Of a stretch of 64,000 nucleotides of DNA, positions 58,948 through 64,000 are shown piece by piece (within the stretch, counting starts at the first letter, position 1; each line of letters starts with the position of its first letter). The stretch lies in assembly GCF_000001735.4 (NCBI RefSeq), contig NC_003076.8:12090001-12154000 (forward strand), given 5' to 3'. The translations under genes were made by a program, and so were the position numbers. The notes under the pieces were generated by a model. The model saw nothing but the letters and a program-made list of their open reading frames with translations, had not been told where the DNA came from and ran no database searches. This DNA comes from Arabidopsis thaliana. Its lineage: Eukaryota; Streptophyta; Magnoliopsida; Brassicales; Brassicaceae.

Positions 58948-60833
58948 TGATAATATGTTTTTATGCAATTATCCTAAAACACCAATCATGTCATTGTAGT
59001 ATTTTAGGTGTCAATCCAAATGGGTGTGATGCAAACAGATGAGATGTGATCAGAAGTCACTAAGTCAAGCCAAGCAATAACAGTTTTGGGGTTTCTAACA
59101 GTCCTAAGCGAACATGCAGAAAACAGAAGCAATAACAGAATTACTAAAATCACTCGACAACAACAGGCTGATGCCAGAAGTAGGATGTGGTCGAGTAACA
59201 GGTCGAGTAACAGACAAGATATGAAACAGCTATACTCGACTGCACAGTCTGTTGCCAGACACTGGATGTGGTCGAGTATACTGGTCGAGTAATAGATAGG
59301 AAACAAGACAATCTTACTCGACTACACAGTCTGTTGCCAGACACTGGGTGTGGTCGAGTAAGTTGGTCGAGTGATTGTAAAAACTAAGAAACAGGCAATG
59401 AGAACGATTAAGCGATAACGATAAAACAGAGAAATAAGATAGACGAGAAATTCCTAAGGATGGGGTAATCGAGTAGAGTGGTATCCTAGCCTATTCGAAT
59501 GGTTAACAAGCGCAATCAAGCTATCCCTAGACAACAGGTTCAACAACAGATCAATTCACTCCCGTGATAGAAATCTTCAAGCAAAGCTAGCCCAGACTAA
59601 TTCCCATTAACGGAATCTAACTATGCAGGCAATAAGAACAGACTGATAAAGTCAATAAACGCTCTAAACGGCTAATCCCTTGGGATAGAGACGCATATCT
59701 CAGGAACTAGTGGATCAAGCATTTCATCGAACACCTTCTGGGTGCGGGAATGCTTGGGATCGAATTCCAGTTGATCAGAAAGAAATAAGCAGTAAACGCA
59801 ACTAGTCCTAAAGGGATTCAATCAATTCTAAAGCTTAACCATTCTACAGACTACGGATTCCACAACTACTCTATCCCATCCCTAAGAATTCTAAGTCACT
59901 ACTGAGACAACATGTTGACAGATATAAACACAGATAAACGATAATATTGCATAAGTAAAGAGATAAAGAGTAGAGAAACAAGATGACTAATGAAATCAAA
60001 CGCGGAATCTCAATAACTTGGAAAAATCGCGAACTACAGGTTGCAGAAGCAAAAGCGGCGTAGCAGAGTAAAACTGAAAATAAAACTGAAGCAAAAACGC
60101 AATGTCGACTAGATGTTTCAGGACAGAACCCTAAAACATCTATTTATACCAAACGAAATAAAATGATAGTAGACGGGCCAATAACCTAATCGCCCGGCCC
60201 ATAGAGTGATAATGGGCCGAGATGGGCTTCGTGATCCGATGGAGGTCCAGGCCGCTTCCAAACACTTTGTCTTCTCTTCTTTTCTTCCTTGTGCTCAGCT
60301 TGTCTGGTTGAGTGCGGATTTGAGTGGACTGTGAAGACGTGATCGAGTGTCCGGTCGAGTGATGGTGATGGGGGTGAGTGATGATACTCGACCAGGGGGT
60401 CGAGTAACGTGGTAGAGTGAATGGTCGAGTGTGGTCAGGTGGTGTGGCGAAGCGGTACTCGACCGGGGGTCGAGTAATGTCGTCGAGTGGCCTGAGCTGA
60501 GGTTACTCGACCTGGTGGTCGAGTGGACGGGAAGAATGGCTCCAAAGTCACTCGACCTAGGGGTCGAGTATGTGGGAAGAATGGCTCCAAAGTCACTCGG
60601 CCTGGGGGTCGAGTATGTCTTCTGGTTCTGGCTCGTTTCTTCCAATTTGCTCGCAAAAAGCTCCAAATCACCTGAAAACAACTCAGAAATGCATTATGTA
60701 TGCAAAGCTATCCTAATCATGCAAAGTATGCAAGAATGATGAGAAATGATATAAAACAGTGATGAATGAAATGAAACTGGACTCAAAACGATGATGAATG
60801 GACACTGAAAACATGCAAATTATAGACATATCA
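58948..60833 (-). repeat. E3 5' LTR
   Basis: 1886 bp, TGATATGTCTATAATTTGC at 60833 (minus) to ATATTATCA at 58948. The TATA box is at 60148-60142. Near 60530-60615 a unit of about 45 bp ending in GGTCGAGTATGT is tandemly doubled, single in the 3' LTR. The first 80 bases next to the PBS differ from the 3' LTR far more than the rest does. Confidence 0.9.
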
Positions 60834-60838
60834 ATGTC

Positions 60839-61116
60839 CTCTGCTCAACCTGGGGGTCGAGTGGTCTCTTGAGATCTTGAAGCTCCTACTCGACCTCTTG
60901 GTCGAGTGGTTTGTCATGATCAGGTCCGCTTCTTCCAGATAGCTCGTCAACAGCTCCAAATCACCTAAAATCAACGCAAATATGCAACATGCATGCAAAA
61001 CTATCCTAAACATGCAAAGTGATGACAAATGATGTGAAATGGTATAAAACAGTGATGATATGATGCTAAAATGATGACAAATGGATGCTCAAAACATGCA
61101 AAATACACACTTATCA
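60839..61116 (-). repeat. E2 5' LTR, outer part
   Basis: The continuation of 48056-49289 after the E3 insertion. It runs through CTCAACCTGGGGGTCGAGTG to the terminus CACACTTATCA at 61116 and is followed by CCTAC, the right target copy of the composite. Confidence 0.88.
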
Positions 61117-61733
61117 CCTACGCAGCAGTTCCACAGAGGGTATCAACATCAATATCCAACACCAGCACTTTCGGAATCAGACATCAAGATTATGCTCCAG
61201 CAGATCATGCAAGGCCAAGCCGCGGGGGTAATGGAAGCCGCTAAGAAGATGGTTGACTGAAACAGCAAAATTGACAAAAAGTTCGTTGAAATGGGTAGAG
61301 GGATGGAATCATTGAACAAAAGGGTACAATATATAGAAGGCACAACCGCTTCTACATCAATCACACCAGGACACATCCCATGGAAACCAATACATAGTTC
61401 AAAGGAGTATGCCACGCAATCACTCTTAGAAGCGGACGAGAGTTACCACCAAGAGGAGAGCCAAACCCCAACACTGAGGACAGTGTGGTTCCAGAGGGGG
61501 AGGATTTTTATCAAGATGATGTTTTGGCTGACAAAACAATCGAAAAACCCACTCAACCACAACACCCACCAGCTACTCCCTCTGTTGAAAAGCCAGTAGC
61601 TGCAAAAACCAAAGACGCAGTCTTCGTACCACCGCCCTACAAACCACCGCTTCCATTCCCTGGTCGTTTCAAAAAGGTTCTTATTGCGAAATACCGTGCT
61701 CTTTTGGAAAAACAGATAAAGGATCTTGATGTC
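61117..61733 (+). pseudogene. P1 gag, continued
   Basis: Resumes P1 after the composite insertion. It reads ALSESDIKIMLQQIMQGQAA, then MGRGMESLNKRVQYIEGTTA, and near the end PLPFPGRFKKVLIAKYRALL, the conserved segment ahead of the protease in the E-type elements. P2 interrupts it at 61734. It is broken and the protease itself is not reached in the window. Confidence 0.75.
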
Positions 61734-63514
61734 TGATATGTCTATAATTTGCATGTTTTACACATCTTTTTATCACCATTTTGAGTCTAGTTTCATCCAT
61801 CTTTCATAGCATTCACCATCATTTTCGTACATTTTGCATCTTTAGTCGAGTCTAGGCCTAGTCTTGCATACATTCTGCATTCTGGAGTTGTTTCAGGTGT
61901 TTTGGAGGTATTGGTACTCAGAAAGAGGGAAAACAGAACAGAAAGTCACACTTCCACCAAACATACTCGATCACCAGTAGCAAAGAGGGAAGCAGTCAGC
62001 TCAGCAGTCCATCCAGACACTTCTCCATCAGAGGAGACCAGGCAGTCCATTCTGCCAGATATACTCGACCACAGAGGAGAGGAGGCAGTCCATTCTACAA
62101 TTCTACTCTATCGCAGAGGCAACCAGGCAGTCCACTTTGCCAGTCCACCAGTTATACTCGATCGCAGAGGAGAAGAACCAGTACATCCTGACAGTTGACA
62201 CACTTACTCGATCACAGAGGCCAAGAAGCAGCCCAGATCATTCTGTCAACCAACCTACTCGACCACCACCTCGACCCTCTAATCAATCCGCACTCAACCA
62301 GACAACCTGAGCATCAGAAAGAGAACAGAAGAGAAGGCCCATTCAAAGTCCATTCGAAACCCATTCGAAGCCCATCAGGAAGCCCACTTTGAGCCGACAC
62401 TCTTGATCACGCCGTCCATGGGCCGTTAAGTGGGCTCGAAGCCCGCTTTCTTATTTTTGTATAAATAAGTCTCTAAGGGTTTCGCCCTAAGACATGCACT
62501 TTTTAGACACGAATTTTGCATTATTATTCAGCAGCCGCTTTTCATTCCTCCAACTTTGTATTTCGATTTTTCTTTTGCTTTCATTGCTTGGTCATCTTTC
62601 GTTTCTATGTTATTGTCTTTAAGCATGTTGTTTGAGTAGTGATTAGGATTTCTGAGGATGGGATAGAGTAGTTGTGGAACCCCTGGTCGAATCTGTTGGT
62701 TAAGTGTAAATTTATTGAATCCCTTCTGGATTAGTTGTGTTTACTGCTTATTCCTTTCTGATCAACTGGAATCCGATCCCAGACGTTCCAGCGCCCAGAA
62801 GGCGTTTAATGGAACGTTGGATCTACTAATTCTAGTGATAATCGTTTCTATCCCAAGGGATTGGCCGTTTAGAGCGGTTATTGGCTTTAACAGTTGGTTC
62901 TTATTGCCTGCTTAGTTAGAGATCGCTAAAGGGAATTAGGTTAGTGTCTAGCTATGCTTGAGGGTTTCTATAACGGGAGTGAATTAATCTGTTGTTGAAC
63001 CTGTTGTCTAGGGATAGTTTAATTGAGATTTGTTAACCAACTGAATTGATTAGGGAGACCACACTATTCGATTACCCCATCTTTAGGAATTTCTCATCCA
63101 ATTGATTTCTCTGTTTACTTTCCTGCTTCATTTAGTTGCTATTGAATTTTAGTATTTTTCTGTTTTCAACCGTTTTACTCGATCACACCAGCCTACTAAC
63201 AGTGGGACTGCGTGATAGAGTAAACTGGTCCATTTCTGCATTTTCACTCTCTGTCATCCTGTTGTACTCGATCACAGGGTCCCTTCTGGTAGTCGACCCT
63301 GCGATCGAGTATATCAGTCATTTCTGTCATTTTTTAATGTTTTCTGCATCAACACTGGGACTGTTAGAAAACCAACCAAATTCTGCGTGGCTTGACTTAG
63401 CGACTTCTGATCATATCTCATCTGTCTATATCACACCCATTTAGATTGACACCTAAAATACTACAACCACAGGATAGTGTTTTAGGATAATTGAGCAAAA
63501 AAAACCTACTATCA
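61734..63514 (+). repeat. P2 5' LTR
   Basis: TGATATGTCTATAATTTGC to CCTACTATCA, 1781 bp. CTCGATC/CTCGACC words occur in U3 (61960-62280) and again at 63178-63310. The TATA box TATAAAT is at 62461-62467. The three-stem structure is at 62765-62836. Confidence 0.88.
62765..62836 (+). promoter_or_regulatory. Three-stem leader RNA structure (P2 copy)
   Basis: Stems: ACTGGAAT/ATTCTAGT (62765-62772 with 62829-62836), ACGTTCCA/TGGAACGT (62783-62790 with 62810-62817), and CGCC/GGCG (62792-62795 with 62801-62804) around the loop CAGAA. An extra GATCC/GGATC pairing may bridge the outer two. Compared with E1 and E3, paired positions change together. It is about 300 bases downstream of the TATA box. Confidence 0.72.
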
Positions 63515-63709
63515 ATTTGGCGCCGTTTCCAATTGGATGTTTTTTTGCTATATTTGAGATTTTTGGAAACGTTAAGATCAAGTTCTTTGTTACAAGGTTA
63601 CTGACTCTGTGTCTTTTTCTCTGTTTGTGTGTTTCAAGTACTCACATTCACAAGCTTCCCTGGACCAGTTCTCTGATTGGTCTGTTCAAGCTGTGTTGAT
63701 ACCGGTTGT

Positions 63710-64000
63710 ATGCAAACACGGTCACAAAGACATCAGAACCTCCTCTTCAACGACAACATCGACCGCATCGCGCTCTCTCTAAGAGAACAGACACATACAC
63801 ACACGATGGCTGACGTTGTAGATGAGCAAGAATTGCCCAACAACATTGGCGTTGGTGATTTCCCACACAACCATAACTTGCGTCATGGCATTGTCCCTCC
63901 GCCGGTTCAGAACAATAATTTTGAGATCAAGAGCGGTCTCATTGCTATGGTTCAGGGGAACAAATTTCACGGCATGCCAATGGAAGACCCACTCGATCAC
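63710..64000 (+). CDS. P2 gag, N-terminal part
   Basis: The frame starts [20 protein letters not shown] at 63710, in phase with a second ATG at 63806 ([20 protein letters not shown]). The upstream start is preferred because the E3, E1 and E2 gags open with the same [13 protein letters not shown] peptide. It continues through [20 protein letters not shown], the capsid opening shared by all gag copies here, and is cut by the window edge. It is open as far as seen. Fossil-class element; the rest is unknown. Confidence 0.8.
   Translation, partial: MQTRSQRHQNLLFNDNIDRIALSLREQTHTHTMADVVDEQELPNNIGVGDFPHNHNLRHGIVPPPVQNNNFEIKSGLIAMVQGNKFHGMPMEDPLDH

Larger units (their letters stand above)
49290..60833 (-). 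mobile_element. E3: Athila-like non-autonomous element with both LTRs
   Basis: 11,544 bp with perfect ATGTC target copies (49285-49289 and 60834-60838) in the 5' LTR of E2. Minus-strand order: 5' LTR 60833-58948, PBS 58944-58932, gag-protease 58775-56295, TCGAG spacer, ATHILA ORF-1 54657-52711, noncoding block, PPT 51083-51097, 3' LTR 51082-49290. Its LTR subfamily is that of P1 and P2. About a dozen differences over 470 aligned LTR bases (roughly 2.5%) give an age of about one to two million years at usual plant rates. The coding parts carry several breaks. No reverse transcriptase or integrase. Confidence 0.92.
38959..61116 (-). mobile_element. E2: Athila-like non-autonomous element carrying E3
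   Basis: Minus-strand order: 5' LTR (61116-60839 plus 49289-48056, split by E3), PBS 48052-48040, gag-protease 47910-45436, TCGAG spacer, ATHILA ORF-1 43859-41937, noncoding block, PPT 40287-40301, 3' LTR 40286-38959. It is very close to E1 in sequence. Its outer bases, TTAAA on the left and CCTAC on the right, do not match, which is what LTR recombination with its host element E4 would leave. No reverse transcriptase or integrase. A few breaks in the coding parts. Confidence 0.85.
31706..61733 (+). mobile_element. P1: Athila-like element, plus strand, split by insertions
   Basis: Visible parts are the 5' LTR 31706-33333, PBS and leader, gag 33622-34645, then a 26.5-kb insertion (34646-61116), then gag continuing 61117-61733, where P2 interrupts again. 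The bases at the first break are CCTAC on both sides (34641-34645 and 61117-61121), proving the two gag pieces were once adjacent. The remainder of P1 lies beyond the window. It sits in the CACTA element, and TTACT (31701-31705) is its left target copy. Its LTR (TGATATGTCTATAATTTGC) is of the E3/P2 subfamily, not the E1/E2 one. Confidence 0.85.
61734..64000 (+). mobile_element. P2: Athila-like element, plus strand, 5' part
   Basis: 5' LTR 61734-63514, PBS 63518-63530, leader and the start of gag at 63710, then the window ends. The left target copy is ATGTC (61729-61733). It is nested in P1 and is of the same LTR subfamily. Whether it carries reverse transcriptase cannot be told here. Confidence 0.85.

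Overview
The window reads as pericentromeric or other heterochromatic DNA of a plant, most likely a Brassicaceae species. The pointers are Athila-type LTR elements with an ATHILA ORF-1 (PF03078-like) product, Helitron ends of the Arabidopsis ATREP style (terminus next to ACTAG, GCCACGTGTC near the 5' end), a hAT-type MITE and a CACTA element. I recognise no host gene and no tRNA, rRNA or CRISPR. Nearly everything is transposon, mostly stacked one inside another. All family calls come from reading motifs and hand-aligning copies within the window; no database was searched. || Layout. 1-6772 is AT-rich and holds a reverse-oriented Helitron (291-1724) carrying a hAT MITE (739-1199), a second Helitron 5' end (to 5492), and two solo LTRs of one distant family (2733-3870 and 5535-6772), each with a perfect 5-bp target duplication. 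6773-9740 is an old retroelement with a gag-like/PF04195-like stretch. 9741-22785 is E1, a minus-strand Athila-like element that itself carries a 2-kb LTR remnant of another Ty3/gypsy family (18235-20346). 22786-23509 is a gypsy gag-protease remnant. 23510 begins a CACTA element with a TNP1-like gene on the minus strand. A very young Ty1/Copia element (23704-30134) sits inside the CACTA, and at 31706 the plus-strand Athila-like element P1 interrupts it. || P1's gag (33622-34645) is split by a 26.5-kb insertion, 34646-61116, with target duplication CCTAC. That insertion is a composite of two minus-strand elements (E4 and E2), and a complete third element, E3 (49290-60833, target duplication ATGTC), lies inside E2's 5' LTR. 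P1 resumes at 61117 and is cut again at 61734 by P2, a plus-strand relative that runs off the window. || How the parts work together. E1, E2 and E3 share one architecture: LTR, PBS, gag-protease, a TCGAG-rich spacer, ATHILA ORF-1, a 3' noncoding block bounded by two polypurine tracts, LTR. None shows reverse transcriptase or integrase in that space, so they look like a stable non-autonomous lineage that must borrow enzymes. Their LTRs carry arrays of ACTCGACC/GGTCGAGT palindromes upstream of the TATA box. About 300 bases downstream of it lies a three-stem RNA structure whose base pairs covary between subfamilies. Those three features are the best candidates for undescribed biology. The Copia element, with LTRs differing at one position in 337, is the only element that looks whole and recently active.
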